Assembly (NCBI GenBank): GCA_903827955.1
Contig: CAIKKJ010000075.1
Location: 1-64,000, forward strand
Direction of reading: 5' to 3'
DNA length: 64,000 nucleotides
DNA from: an uncultured Verrucomicrobia subdivision 3 bacterium
GTDB lineage: Bacteria; Verrucomicrobiota; Verrucomicrobiia; Limisphaerales; UBA11358
The notes below the pieces were generated by a model. It did not search any database, was not told the origin of the DNA, and was given only the letters and a program-made list of their open reading frames with translations. This document shows, piece by piece, positions 44,448 through 52,881 of the stretch (positions within the stretch are counted from its first letter, which is position 1; each line of letters starts with the position of its first letter). Made by a program: the position numbers and the translations under genes.

Positions 44448-46280
44448 TCACGCCTTGACCGGACTCGCTGCTGGAGCCGGAGCGGCGGCTGGCTTCACTT
44501 TCACTTCGATGTAAAGGTCGCGCAGCTGCTTCGGTGAAACCTGACTCGGTGAATCGGTCATCATGCAAGTGCCCTTCGCGGTTTTCGGGAAGGCGATGAC
44601 GTCGCGGATACTAGACGTGCCACACAGAATCGCGATGAGTCGGTCGAAGCCCAGAGCGATGCCGCCGTGCGGGGGCGCACCATATTTGAACGCGTCCAGC
44701 ATGTAGCCGAAACGCAATTTCGTTTCTTCCGGCGGAATGGCGAGCAGTTCCTCGAAGATGGTTTTCTGCACGTCGGGCTGGTGGATACGAATGGAGCCGC
44801 CACCGAGTTCCACGCCGTTCACCACGATGTCGTAGTGCTGGCCGCGAACTTTCTTCGGGTCGGTCTTGAGCAACGGAACGTCCTCGGCCACGGGCGCGGT
44901 GAACGGATGATGGCTGGAATACCAGCGGTTTTGTTCGCGGTCGAAACCAAGCAGCGGAAATTCGATGACCCAGAGAAAATTAAATTGTTTCGGATCAATC
45001 ACCAGCTTGCCCTGCGTCTTCAAAACGTCGGCGCAATACAAACGGATCTTGCCGAGAATTTCGCAGGCGTTGAGCCATTGGTCGGCGGCGAACAAAATCA
45101 AATCGCCTTCCTGAATCGCCAGCTTCTGTGTGAGCGCGGCCTTCTCGGCCTCGCTGAAAAATTTCACGATGGGTGATTTCCATTCCCCGTTTTCCACTTT
45201 GATGAACGCAAGGCCTTTCGCGCCAAAACTCTTGGCGTATTCGGTCATCGTCTCGATCTGGCCTTGCGTCGCGCCGGCCATGCCTTTCGCGTTGAGCGCT
45301 TTCACCACGCCGCCGTTGGCGATGGTGCCGCTGAACACTTTGAACGTGCTCGCTTTGAAATCTTCCGTCATGTCCACCAGCTCCATGCCAAAGCGCGTGT
45401 CGGGCTTATCAATGCCGTAGCGGTTCAGCGCTTCCTCGAAAGAGATGCGCTTAAACGGCGTCGGCACGTCCATGTTCAACGCCGTTTTCCAGACGCGCTT
45501 GAGCAAGCCTTCGATGAGCGGATAAATATCTTCGCGATCAATGAAGCTCATCTCGATATCTACCTGCGTGAACTCGGGCTGGCGATCCGCGCGCAAATCT
45601 TCATCGCGATAGCAGCGGGCGAGTTGGAAATATTTTTCCACGCCGGCGACCATCAAGATTTGTTTGAACTGCTGCGGCGATTGCGGCAACGCATAAAACG
45701 TCCCGGCCTCGCGACGGTTCGGCACAAGAAACTCGCGCGCACCTTCGGGCGTGGACTTGAAGAGCGTCGGCGTTTCGACTTCGAGGAAGCCTTGTTCGTC
45801 CATGTAGCTGCGCGTGGCGATGGCGACTTTGCTGCGGACTTTTAGGTTGCGCGCCATTTCCGGACGGCGCAGGTCGAGATAGCGATACTGCAAACGCAAT
45901 TCCTCGTTCACCTTGCTGGCGACTTCGGGATCGTCCACCGCGAACGGCAGCACTTCCGCCATGTTCAAGACTTCGAACGCGGTGATGCCGACTTCGATTT
46001 CGCCGGTGGGGATTTTAGAATTGTTCGTGCCTTCGGGACGGTGACGCACCTTGCCGGTGAGGCTCACGACGCATTCGCTGCGGAGCGACGCGGCTTGCGT
46101 GAAAAGTTCCGGCGTCAAATCGCTCGGATCAAAAACCGTTTGCGTGCGGCCTTCGCGGTCGCGGATGTCGATGAAGATGAGGCCGCCGAGATCGCGGCGG
46201 GAATGGACCCAACCCGAGAGCGTGACGGTTTGCCCGATGTGAGCCGGGCGCAGTTCGTTGCAATGATGCGTGCGTTTCAT
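44448..46280 (-). CDS. aspS: Aspartyl-tRNA synthetase, bacterial type
   Basis: 610 residues. An N-terminal anticodon-binding OB fold (VTLSGWVHSRRDLGGLIFIDIRDREG) precedes class II motifs: motif 2 FQLARCYRDEDLRADRQPEFTQVDIEMSF, the bacterial insertion (GAD-type) domain, and motif 3 GIALGFDRLIAILCG. It charges tRNA-Asp, and possibly also tRNA-Asn if non-discriminating, which needs gatCAB data from elsewhere. The C-terminus carries an extra Ala/Pro-rich tail (KPAAAPAPAASPVKA). Confidence 0.96.
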   Translation of the reverse strand: MKRTHHCNELRPAHIGQTVTLSGWVHSRRDLGGLIFIDIRDREGRTQTVFDPSDLTPELFTQAASLRSECVVSLTGKVRHRPEGTNNSKIPTGEIEVGITAFEVLNMAEVLPFAVDDPEVASKVNEELRLQYRYLDLRRPEMARNLKVRSKVAIATRSYMDEQGFLEVETPTLFKSTPEGAREFLVPNRREAGTFYALPQSPQQFKQILMVAGVEKYFQLARCYRDEDLRADRQPEFTQVDIEMSFIDREDIYPLIEGLLKRVWKTALNMDVPTPFKRISFEEALNRYGIDKPDTRFGMELVDMTEDFKASTFKVFSGTIANGGVVKALNAKGMAGATQGQIETMTEYAKSFGAKGLAFIKVENGEWKSPIVKFFSEAEKAALTQKLAIQEGDLILFAADQWLNACEILGKIRLYCADVLKTQGKLVIDPKQFNFLWVIEFPLLGFDREQNRWYSSHHPFTAPVAEDVPLLKTDPKKVRGQHYDIVVNGVELGGGSIRIHQPDVQKTIFEELLAIPPEETKLRFGYMLDAFKYGAPPHGGIALGFDRLIAILCGTSSIRDVIAFPKTAKGTCMMTDSPSQVSPKQLRDLYIEVKVKPAAAPAPAASPVKA

Positions 46281-46375
46281 GAAATTATTCGCCAGAGCGA
46301 ACAGGAATCTTGGCTGGAAACGCCACAGTTTTCAAAGACTTTTTGCGTTCGTCAGCGGGTGCGCGCTAGCCGGCA

Positions 46376-46978
46376 TCATTGCGCCCGGACGCGGATGAAG
46401 ACATTATTGCCGGGCGGCTTGCCGCAGATGACGTCGTTGGTGCCGTTCGGTGCGGCGTTGGTCTGGACGACGGTGAGGGCAAACCAGTTGGTCGAGGCGA
46501 GGTTGGTGTTGTATTCCGGAAAATAGGAAAACGTGTTCGAGCCGGTAAACTTGAGATTCAAATTGGTGCCGACCGCGAACGTGAGAATTTTCGGCGGCAA
46601 CGGCGTGGGCGGGTTCACCATCACGATGCTGCCGTTAAAACCATGAATGCCGCAGTAGTAGAAGCAATCGGAGGCGTTTGCCGGCACCGCGAACGTGACC
46701 GTTCCCGAACTCGTGTTCTCGCCCGTCACGCCGGCTGGAACTGTTCCAAAAACTGTCGCACCAATTCTAAACGGATGGAAACCAGCCGTGTTCACCGCGA
46801 AGGTGTAAGTTTTGCCGCGCTGCAAGGTGATGGTGGGATTTCCGTTCACGCCATTGATCAAGAAGGCGAATTGTGAACCGGGCGTGGTGACGCTGAAATC
46901 CGCCGCCTGCGCTGCGGGCGTAACCGCCGTCAACCACAGCAGGCCAAAGGTGAATAAAATCAGGTTTTTTAATTTCAT
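46376..46978 (-). CDS. Exported cupredoxin-like protein
   Basis: 200 residues. A signal peptide (NLILFTFGLLWLTAVTPAAQA) is followed by a plastocyanin/azurin-like fold (TYTFAVNTAGFHPFRIG; FAVPANASDCFYYCGIHGFNGSIVMV). The His in GFHPF and the C-x-x-H of YYCGIH fit copper ligands. The C-terminal 70 residues (FSYFPEYNTNLASTNWFALT, ending NNVFIRVRAQ) resemble a domain common at the ends of secreted verrucomicrobial proteins. It may be a periplasmic copper or electron carrier; the partner is unknown. Divergent from leuS. Confidence 0.72.
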   Translation of the reverse strand: MKLKNLILFTFGLLWLTAVTPAAQAADFSVTTPGSQFAFLINGVNGNPTITLQRGKTYTFAVNTAGFHPFRIGATVFGTVPAGVTGENTSSGTVTFAVPANASDCFYYCGIHGFNGSIVMVNPPTPLPPKILTFAVGTNLNLKFTGSNTFSYFPEYNTNLASTNWFALTVVQTNAAPNGTNDVICGKPPGNNVFIRVRAQ

Positions 46979-47041
46979 GGTAAAGTAAGGATGCTTTCAT
47001 TTCCGATTTGTTCCAGACAATTTCACCCCCAAATTCCGCGA

Positions 47042-47069
47042 TTGAGTCAGGGGATTTCTTGCGTATCAT
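47042..47069 (+). promoter_or_regulatory. Promoter of leuS; decides its start
   Basis: TTGAGT (47042-47047), 16 bases, TATCAT (47064-47069). ATG 47080 follows after 10 bases. The track start at 47008 lies upstream of this promoter and is therefore unlikely. Confidence 0.65.
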
Positions 47070-47079
47070 TCAGCGCTCT

Positions 47080-50000
47080 ATGTCCAGCAGCCGCAGACAA
47101 TATCCGTTTCACCTGATCGAACCCAAGTGGCAGCAAACTTGGGAGCAGCAGCAGGCTTTCCGCGCGTTTAATCCGAACGAGGAAATTCCCGCGAACCATC
47201 CTTTCGCCGTGCGCCATAAGCTTTCCGGCAAAGTTTCCGCCACGCAACTGCCTGAAAAATTTTACATCCTCGACATGTTTCCGTATCCGAGCGGCGCGGG
47301 CTTACACGTCGGGCATCCCGAAGGCTATACAGCCACGGACATTCTCGCGCGCTACCGTCGCGCGTGCGGATTCAACGTGCTGCATCCGATGGGCTGGGAT
47401 TCGTTCGGTTTGCCTGCCGAGCAATACGCCGTCAAGACCGGCCAGCATCCGCGCGTGACGACCGAGGCGAACATCGCCAACTTCACGCGCCAGATCAAGA
47501 GTCTCGGCTTCAGCTACGACTGGTCGCGCGAACTCGCCACGACGGATGTGGAATATTTCAAGTGGACGCAGTGGATTTTCCTAAAGCTTTACAATTCGTG
47601 GTTCAATCCCGAAACGAACAGGGCTGAACCGATTGAAACGCTGAAATTTCCGGCAGAATTGGAATCAACGTCGGTGGGGCGAGCGTCCTCGCGAGCCGAC
47701 GCGTGGGACGGCTCGTCAGTAGCCTCGCCCCACCAAGACCTCGAATCGCGCCGCCGCGCTTATCGCGATTCCAAACGCCTCGCCTATGTCAGCGAAGCGC
47801 CGGTGAACTGGTGTCCTGAACTCGGCACGGTGCTGGCCAATGAGGAAGTCATAGACGGCAAGAGCGAAGTCGGCGGCTTTCCAGTCATCCGCAAGCCGAT
47901 GCGCCAATGGATGCTCCGCATCACCGCCTACGCCGAGAAATTGCTGGCCGACCTCGACACGATTGACTGGAGCGATTCGCTCAAGGAAATGCAGCGGAAC
48001 TGGATTGGGGGCAGCGAAGGCGCGGAAGTAGAATTTCGAGCTGGTGGAAAATATGTTCGGCGCAGCGATAATGCCGAATCAGAATTTCAAATAGGCCCAA
48101 AAATTCCAGTGTTCACAACACGTCCAGACACGTTGTGCGGCGCAACCTATTTGGTCATGTCGCCAGAAAATAAATTGTTGGATGAAATTGTCGAAGACAA
48201 ATGGCCGTTTTGGGCATACGCAGAATTGAAAGGAACGTCATTATTTGGCAAAGAGCCGGCAACGCCAAAGGAAGCTCTGGAATTGTATCGCAAATATGCG
48301 GCTTCAAAGAGCGATTTGGAACGAACTGATCTCAATCGAGAAAAAACAGGCGTGTATATTGGCGAATCAGCGGTTGAACCCATTCGCGAAAACATAATCC
48401 CCATCTTTGTCGCAGATTATGTTTTAGCAAACTACGGGACGGGCGCAATAATGGCTGTTCCAGCCCACGACGAGCGTGATTGGGAATTTGCGAAAAAATA
48501 CCGACTGTCAATTCGCGCGGTCGTCATGCCACCGGACGAATGGCTCATGAACGCGGTCGGTTCACCGCCGGCGGAATGGTTCACTAACGCATTCAAACTT
48601 TTGAACTTGTCAATGGATTCAATGGATTTGCTGACGGCAGCACGGAAGTTATACGAGCGAGACTGCGGTCTTTTCCCTTATCCGTTTGTTGGAACTGGCA
48701 CTGCAATTAATTCCAGTGGGACTGATGATCTCCAAGTTAATGGCTTATCCACCGCCGAAGCCAAAGCGAAAATCACCGCTTGGCTCGAAGAAAAAAAACT
48801 CGGCAAGCGCACCATCAACTACAAATTGCGCGACTGGCTGTTCAGCCGCCAGCGTTACTGGGGCGAACCGTTCCCGATTGTTTGGAAAAAGGACGCCGCC
48901 GGGAATTTGCACCACGAAGCATTGCCGGAAAGTTCGTTGCCACTGTTGCCGCCGTCGCTCGAAGATTACAAGCCCACTGCCGACGGCCAGCCACCGCTCG
49001 CCCGCGCGAAGGATTGGTTGAATCTGCCCGACGGTTCCGTGCGCGAAACGAACACCATGCCGCAGTGGGCCGGCTCGTGCTGGTATTATTTGCGTTACAC
49101 CGATGCGAAGAACGTGCAGTCGTTCGTCGGCAAGGATGCGGACAATTATTGGATGGCCTCGAATGGCAAGGCGGCGGGCGTGGACCTTTACGTCGGCGGC
49201 ACGGAACACGCCGTGTTGCATCTGCTTTACGCGCGGTTCTGGCACAAAGTTTTGTTCGACCTCGGCCACGTTTCGACGCCCGAACCGTTTTACAAACTCG
49301 TCAATCAAGGTCTTATCCTCGGCGAGGATATGCAGAAGATGTCCAAGGCTCGTGGTAATGTGGTGAATCCTGACGCTGTCGTCGAAGAATACGGCGCGGA
49401 TGCGCTCCGGCTTTACGAGATGTTCATGGGGCCGTTGCAGGACACCAAGCCATGGAACACCAAGGGCGTCGAAGGCGTCTATCGTTTCCTCGGCCGCGCG
49501 TGGCGTTTGTTCGTGGACGAGAAAGCGGAAACGGCTTTTGAACAGGCTGAGACTACGACTGAACCGTCCAAGCACGCAGAGTTGCTTGATTTAATTTTAC
49601 TCGATGGCGGCATTACCGACACGGACGCCACGCCCGCGCAACTCAAGACACTCCACGCCTGCATCAAAAAAGTCACTGAGGATTTGGACGGCATGCGCTT
49701 CAACACAGCGATTTCCGCGATGATGGTGTTCATCAACGAGGCGATGACGTGGCAGACGAAGCCGTTGTCGGTGATGAAAACTTTTCTGCAACTGCTCGCG
49801 CCGTTCGCGCCGCACATCGCGGAAGAATTGTGGGCGCGGCTGCATTCCACGTTCGGCCAAACCGCGCCGTCACTGGCTTATGCGGTGTGGCCGAAGTTTG
49901 ATGCGGCTTTGCTCGTCGAAAGCGAGATCGAACTGCCGGTGCAAGTGAATGGCAAGTTCCGTGACACGATCAAGGTGGCGGTGGACGCCGATAACACAGC

Positions 50001-50112
50001 CATCGAGGCGGCGGCGAAAGCTTCGGAAAAAGTCCAAACGTTTATCGCAGGCAAGGCCATCAAGAAAGTCATCATCGTGCCGAAGCGGATGGTGAATTTA
50101 ATTGTCGGCTAA
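47080..50112 (+). CDS. leuS: Leucyl-tRNA synthetase with element insertion and mosaic editing domain
   Basis: 1010 residues from ATG 47080 (most bacterial LeuRS are about 860). The HIGH motif is HVGH in YPSGAGLHVGHPEGYT, and KMSKS is KMSKA. The CP1 editing domain has TTRPDTLCGATYLV and GTGAIMAVPAHDERDWEFA. The C-terminal domain ends VNGKFRDTIKV...VPKRMVNLIVG. Residues about 198-219 (GRASSRADAWDGSSVASPH) come from the palindromic element shared with the ABC permease. The editing region, roughly 48025-48745, averages about 46% GC by hand count, against about 60% in the rest of the gene, with AT-ending codons, suggesting gene conversion or recombination. Confidence 0.95.
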   Translation: MSSSRRQYPFHLIEPKWQQTWEQQQAFRAFNPNEEIPANHPFAVRHKLSGKVSATQLPEKFYILDMFPYPSGAGLHVGHPEGYTATDILARYRRACGFNVLHPMGWDSFGLPAEQYAVKTGQHPRVTTEANIANFTRQIKSLGFSYDWSRELATTDVEYFKWTQWIFLKLYNSWFNPETNRAEPIETLKFPAELESTSVGRASSRADAWDGSSVASPHQDLESRRRAYRDSKRLAYVSEAPVNWCPELGTVLANEEVIDGKSEVGGFPVIRKPMRQWMLRITAYAEKLLADLDTIDWSDSLKEMQRNWIGGSEGAEVEFRAGGKYVRRSDNAESEFQIGPKIPVFTTRPDTLCGATYLVMSPENKLLDEIVEDKWPFWAYAELKGTSLFGKEPATPKEALELYRKYAASKSDLERTDLNREKTGVYIGESAVEPIRENIIPIFVADYVLANYGTGAIMAVPAHDERDWEFAKKYRLSIRAVVMPPDEWLMNAVGSPPAEWFTNAFKLLNLSMDSMDLLTAARKLYERDCGLFPYPFVGTGTAINSSGTDDLQVNGLSTAEAKAKITAWLEEKKLGKRTINYKLRDWLFSRQRYWGEPFPIVWKKDAAGNLHHEALPESSLPLLPPSLEDYKPTADGQPPLARAKDWLNLPDGSVRETNTMPQWAGSCWYYLRYTDAKNVQSFVGKDADNYWMASNGKAAGVDLYVGGTEHAVLHLLYARFWHKVLFDLGHVSTPEPFYKLVNQGLILGEDMQKMSKARGNVVNPDAVVEEYGADALRLYEMFMGPLQDTKPWNTKGVEGVYRFLGRAWRLFVDEKAETAFEQAETTTEPSKHAELLDLILLDGGITDTDATPAQLKTLHACIKKVTEDLDGMRFNTAISAMMVFINEAMTWQTKPLSVMKTFLQLLAPFAPHIAEELWARLHSTFGQTAPSLAYAVWPKFDAALLVESEIELPVQVNGKFRDTIKVAVDADNTAIEAAAKASEKVQTFIAGKAIKKVIIVPKRMVNLIVG
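47673..47734. repeat. Palindromic element copy B, in frame inside leuS
   Basis: 62 bases starting GGTGGGGCGAGCGTCC and ending AGCCTCGCCCCACC, the same arms as copy A at 25993-26061 but with a shorter loop and a different reading frame at the start. Both copies end in the same frame (SSVASPH). Confidence 0.9.
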
Positions 50113-50145
50113 AACTTGGTTGAACGGTGAAAGTGTGGATGAAGG

Positions 50146-50174
50146 TTGAATTGCACCGGGCAACCTTCTAGTGT
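50146..50174 (+). promoter_or_regulatory. Predicted promoter of the Wzz-like gene
   Basis: TTGAAT (50146-50151), 17 bases, TAGTGT (50169-50174). The -10 lies inside the inverted repeat at 50167-50184. Confidence 0.5.
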
Positions 50175-50184
50175 GAACTAGAAA
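50167..50184. promoter_or_regulatory. Inverted repeat over the Wzz-like promoter
   Basis: TTCTAGT-GTGA-ACTAGAA, a perfect 7-4-7 inverted repeat covering the -10 and the likely transcription start. A plausible operator; the regulator is unknown. Confidence 0.55.
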
Positions 50185-50189
50185 TTCCC

Positions 50190-50864
50190 ATGAGCAACCC
50201 GCCCATCATCCAAGGTTCACCAGTGCTTCAGTCCGACCCGCCGTTACGCGGGGCGGTGGCACTCGGTCTCACAGTTTTTCTGATCGTGATGATCATCAGC
50301 ACCGCGATCACCTTTGTTTTGCCGGAGTCGTATTCCAGCACGGCGCGAATCAAGGTGGAAATCACGCCGGCGAATCGCGGCCCTAATTTTCTTCAAACCG
50401 AATTTGAAGTCATCCAGTCACAAATCGTGTTGAGCAATGTGGTCCGGCAGTTGAACTTGAACGATTATTGGGGGAAGAAATATTTCAACGGCGAAACCCT
50501 CAAGACCACCGAGTCTTTGCAAATCTTGAAAGCCCGATTGAGCTTGGAAAGTGTTCGTGGCGCCGACCTCATCGCCATCACCGCTTTCAGTGACGACCGG
50601 CGGGAAGCCGCCCAAATCGCCAACGCCATTGCCACCGCCTACCAGAATTTTTGCAGCGAACGACAAAAGGCCGATGGCGCGAAGCCGCTTGATCCACGCA
50701 TCATCGCTGATGCGATGGTAATCTTCGTCGACCCCGCTGAACCGGCTTCCAAGCCGTGCAAACCAAACAAACCACTGAACCTCGCGCTCGGTGCGATAGC
50801 GGGCGCTGGTCTCGGTGCCATGGCCGGTGGTTTGCTGCTGCTGTTTCGGCGCGGACAAAGATAA
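50190..50864 (+). CDS. Wzz-type polysaccharide chain-length protein
   Basis: 224 residues. A first membrane segment (AVALGLTVFLIVMIISTAITFVL, about 27-49), a periplasmic Wzz domain (YSSTARIKVEITPANRGPNFLQTEFEVIQSQIVLSNVVRQLNL) and a second segment (NLALGAIAGAGLGAMAGGLLLLF) near the C-terminus preceded by a Pro-rich region. This is the co-polymerase layout that sets O-antigen or exopolysaccharide length. It lacks the tyrosine kinase domain of fused forms. Glycosyltransferase and deacetylase genes follow nearby. Confidence 0.82.
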   Translation: MSNPPIIQGSPVLQSDPPLRGAVALGLTVFLIVMIISTAITFVLPESYSSTARIKVEITPANRGPNFLQTEFEVIQSQIVLSNVVRQLNLNDYWGKKYFNGETLKTTESLQILKARLSLESVRGADLIAITAFSDDRREAAQIANAIATAYQNFCSERQKADGAKPLDPRIIADAMVIFVDPAEPASKPCKPNKPLNLALGAIAGAGLGAMAGGLLLLFRRGQR

Positions 50865-50954
50865 TTCTGCGAAGTTGCTGTTAGCTGAATTGTCAGAATT
50901 AAAAATCAGCCAACCCAATTTTGAAAACCTGGTCAACTCTGTCCAAGCCTTCGG

Positions 50955-52067
50955 TTACCGGCGCGTCTTGGCGGCGAGTTCCAGAATACCTTCCGCCGCT
51001 TCCTCGTCGCCGTTGATTTCAAATTTCGGCGGCATCGGCTTGCGGCCTACCCACGAATCTTTCGCGTGCATGTCCATCATGCGGTCGAGCAGGTCGGCTT
51101 CGGTGACGTGGTAGCCGAGGCCGAGATCTTCGGTCATGCGCGCGTTGATGAATTGCTCGGCGTGACCCGGCACAGGCAAAACAAACGTCGGCTTGCGAAA
51201 CGCGAACGCCTCGGACAGCGCGGAGTAACCGCCGTTGATGACGAGCGCGTCGGCGCGGGCGAGGATCTCGGTGTTGCTCATCAGGCGACCGTGGAATTTC
51301 ACGTTGCCGTGCGAGTTGCCGTCGCGCCCGACGACGTCCACGTTGAAGGGGAATTCACGGTTGTCAAAATTCACCAGCGTCGCGTGGACGGAACCGCTCA
51401 ACATGAAGACGACGTTCTTCAACTGTTTCGGCGAAAGATTTTTCACTGGCGTCTGGCCAATGATTTCACGGACGTTTTTCCGCACAATCAAACCAATGCG
51501 CTTAAACTTCGGATGCCGCGTGGGTGTTCGTAGCGGATACGGACTCAAAATCAGGTCGCAAAATTTGCGGTGGAACAGGTAGTCGGAAAATTCCACGAAC
51601 CAAAAATGGCTGCGGACGCCTTTGGCATCGCGCCGATGCTTGAAGAATTCCGTGACGACGACTTCGGAATTATTGATGGCTGCGATGGGAATTCTTTTGC
51701 GGCGTAACGGCGCGGTGGCGTATTCGGAGTCCGTCACGGCGATGTCGGGCTTCACCTCGGCGATGATCTGTTCGAGCTTGGCGCGCTTGGCCTGCGCCAG
51801 TTTTGCGAGGTTGCCGACGGTCTTAATCGTGGCCCAGCCGCTCACGCCGCCGTTGCTGCCGGAATAATAAAACGACGCCATCTCATGCAGCGACGCGATG
51901 CCGGGACGGTTGGAAAAATATTTCAACCCGTTGCCGGAGGTCAGCACATGGACTTTTACGCCCGCTGCCGCAAGATTTTCGATCACCGCGTGGCATCGCG
52001 TGCTATTGCCCATGCCAAGGCCGTTGATGAGGAAAAGACAGGAAAAGGACACGCGACAGGTTGGCAT
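50955..52067 (-). CDS. MurG-like (GT28-type) glycosyltransferase
   Basis: 370 residues. The N-terminus has FLINGLGMGNSTRCHAVIENLAAAGVKVHVLTSG, matching the nucleotide-sugar GT-B pattern (usually EGLGHATR). The C-terminal donor site runs ADALVINGGYSALSEAFAFRKPTFVLPVPGHAEQFINA. Related proteins glycosylate lipids or cell-wall precursors. The conserved His of the GT-B loop is replaced by Met/Asn here (GLGMGN). It is divergent from the deacetylase gene with a 42-base AT-rich shared promoter region. Confidence 0.78.
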   Translation of the reverse strand: MPTCRVSFSCLFLINGLGMGNSTRCHAVIENLAAAGVKVHVLTSGNGLKYFSNRPGIASLHEMASFYYSGSNGGVSGWATIKTVGNLAKLAQAKRAKLEQIIAEVKPDIAVTDSEYATAPLRRKRIPIAAINNSEVVVTEFFKHRRDAKGVRSHFWFVEFSDYLFHRKFCDLILSPYPLRTPTRHPKFKRIGLIVRKNVREIIGQTPVKNLSPKQLKNVVFMLSGSVHATLVNFDNREFPFNVDVVGRDGNSHGNVKFHGRLMSNTEILARADALVINGGYSALSEAFAFRKPTFVLPVPGHAEQFINARMTEDLGLGYHVTEADLLDRMMDMHAKDSWVGRKPMPPKFEINGDEEAAEGILELAAKTRR

Positions 52068-52109
52068 TGTCCGCTTGACAAAATCAATAAATATTCAGAC
52101 AAGCCAGCG

Positions 52110-52880
52110 ATGATTATTTGCGCCGACGACTACGGAATGCGCGCGGACATTGACCGCGCCATCCTCCAGCTCTGCGATAACGGCAAGCTCGCCGCCGTGT
52201 CGTGCATGGTCTTGTTCGAGCGTTGCGACGGCGCGCTGATGGAAAAAATCCGCGCGCACGAAAGCCGCGTGGACCTCGGCCTGCACTTTTGCCTAACGAA
52301 TGAAAACCTGCCGCTCTCCGCGCCGCTGGATAAAAACGTGCTGCCGGAGTTTGGAAAATTATTTCGGCGCGCAATATTCCGGCGATTGAAGCACGAGGAA
52401 ATTTTATCACTGCTCGCGGCGCAATACGATTTGTTCGTCAAAAAATCCGGGCGCGCGCCGGACTACATTGACGGGCATTTGCATTCGCATCAACTGCCGG
52501 TGGTGGCGGGCGCGCTGGTGGATTTTGTTAGTCAGTTGCCAACGGAAAAACGGCCTTACATCCGCAACACGCGGCTTTGCACGCGCGAACTCCAGCGCAA
52601 AAATCTGCCGCCCATGAAAGCTGGTTTCATCGGCGCGTTCGGCGCGCGGCTGGAGAAAAGGCTGCGCGCGGCAGGCATCGCCACGAACGACGGCTTCTCC
52701 GGCATCTACGATTTCAAAGAGTGGCGGCGCTACTCGGAATTTTTCCAAAAGTTCGCCGCGTGCTTGCCGGAGAAAAATGGAATCCTCGTCACGCATCCCG
52801 GCTTCGACGAAGACTGGCGGCGCAGCGAATTTGAAACATTGGAAAAATTTCCTGGCGGTGCGAATCGCTTTCAGCGCTGA
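52110..52880 (+). CDS. ChbG/YdjC-family carbohydrate deacetylase (HpnK-like)
   Basis: 256 residues from ATG 52110; the track's longer frame overlaps the divergent gene. The N-terminal ADDYGMRADIDRAI holds the metal Asp pair, followed by VDLGLHFCLTNE and DGHLHSHQLPVV, supplying the His ligands of YdjC/ChbG enzymes, which deacetylate N-acetylated sugars. The hopanoid protein HpnK belongs to the same family, so a link to the hpn genes at 11-14 kb is possible but unproven. It lies between glycosyltransferase genes. Confidence 0.85.
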   Translation: MIICADDYGMRADIDRAILQLCDNGKLAAVSCMVLFERCDGALMEKIRAHESRVDLGLHFCLTNENLPLSAPLDKNVLPEFGKLFRRAIFRRLKHEEILSLLAAQYDLFVKKSGRAPDYIDGHLHSHQLPVVAGALVDFVSQLPTEKRPYIRNTRLCTRELQRKNLPPMKAGFIGAFGARLEKRLRAAGIATNDGFSGIYDFKEWRRYSEFFQKFAACLPEKNGILVTHPGFDEDWRRSEFETLEKFPGGANRFQR

Positions 52881-52881
52881 A

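Noticed and set aside
47008-47079. Track start of leuS at 47008
   Set aside because: It lies upstream of a good promoter (47042-47069) and adds a non-homologous N-terminus; ATG 47080 fits LeuRS better.
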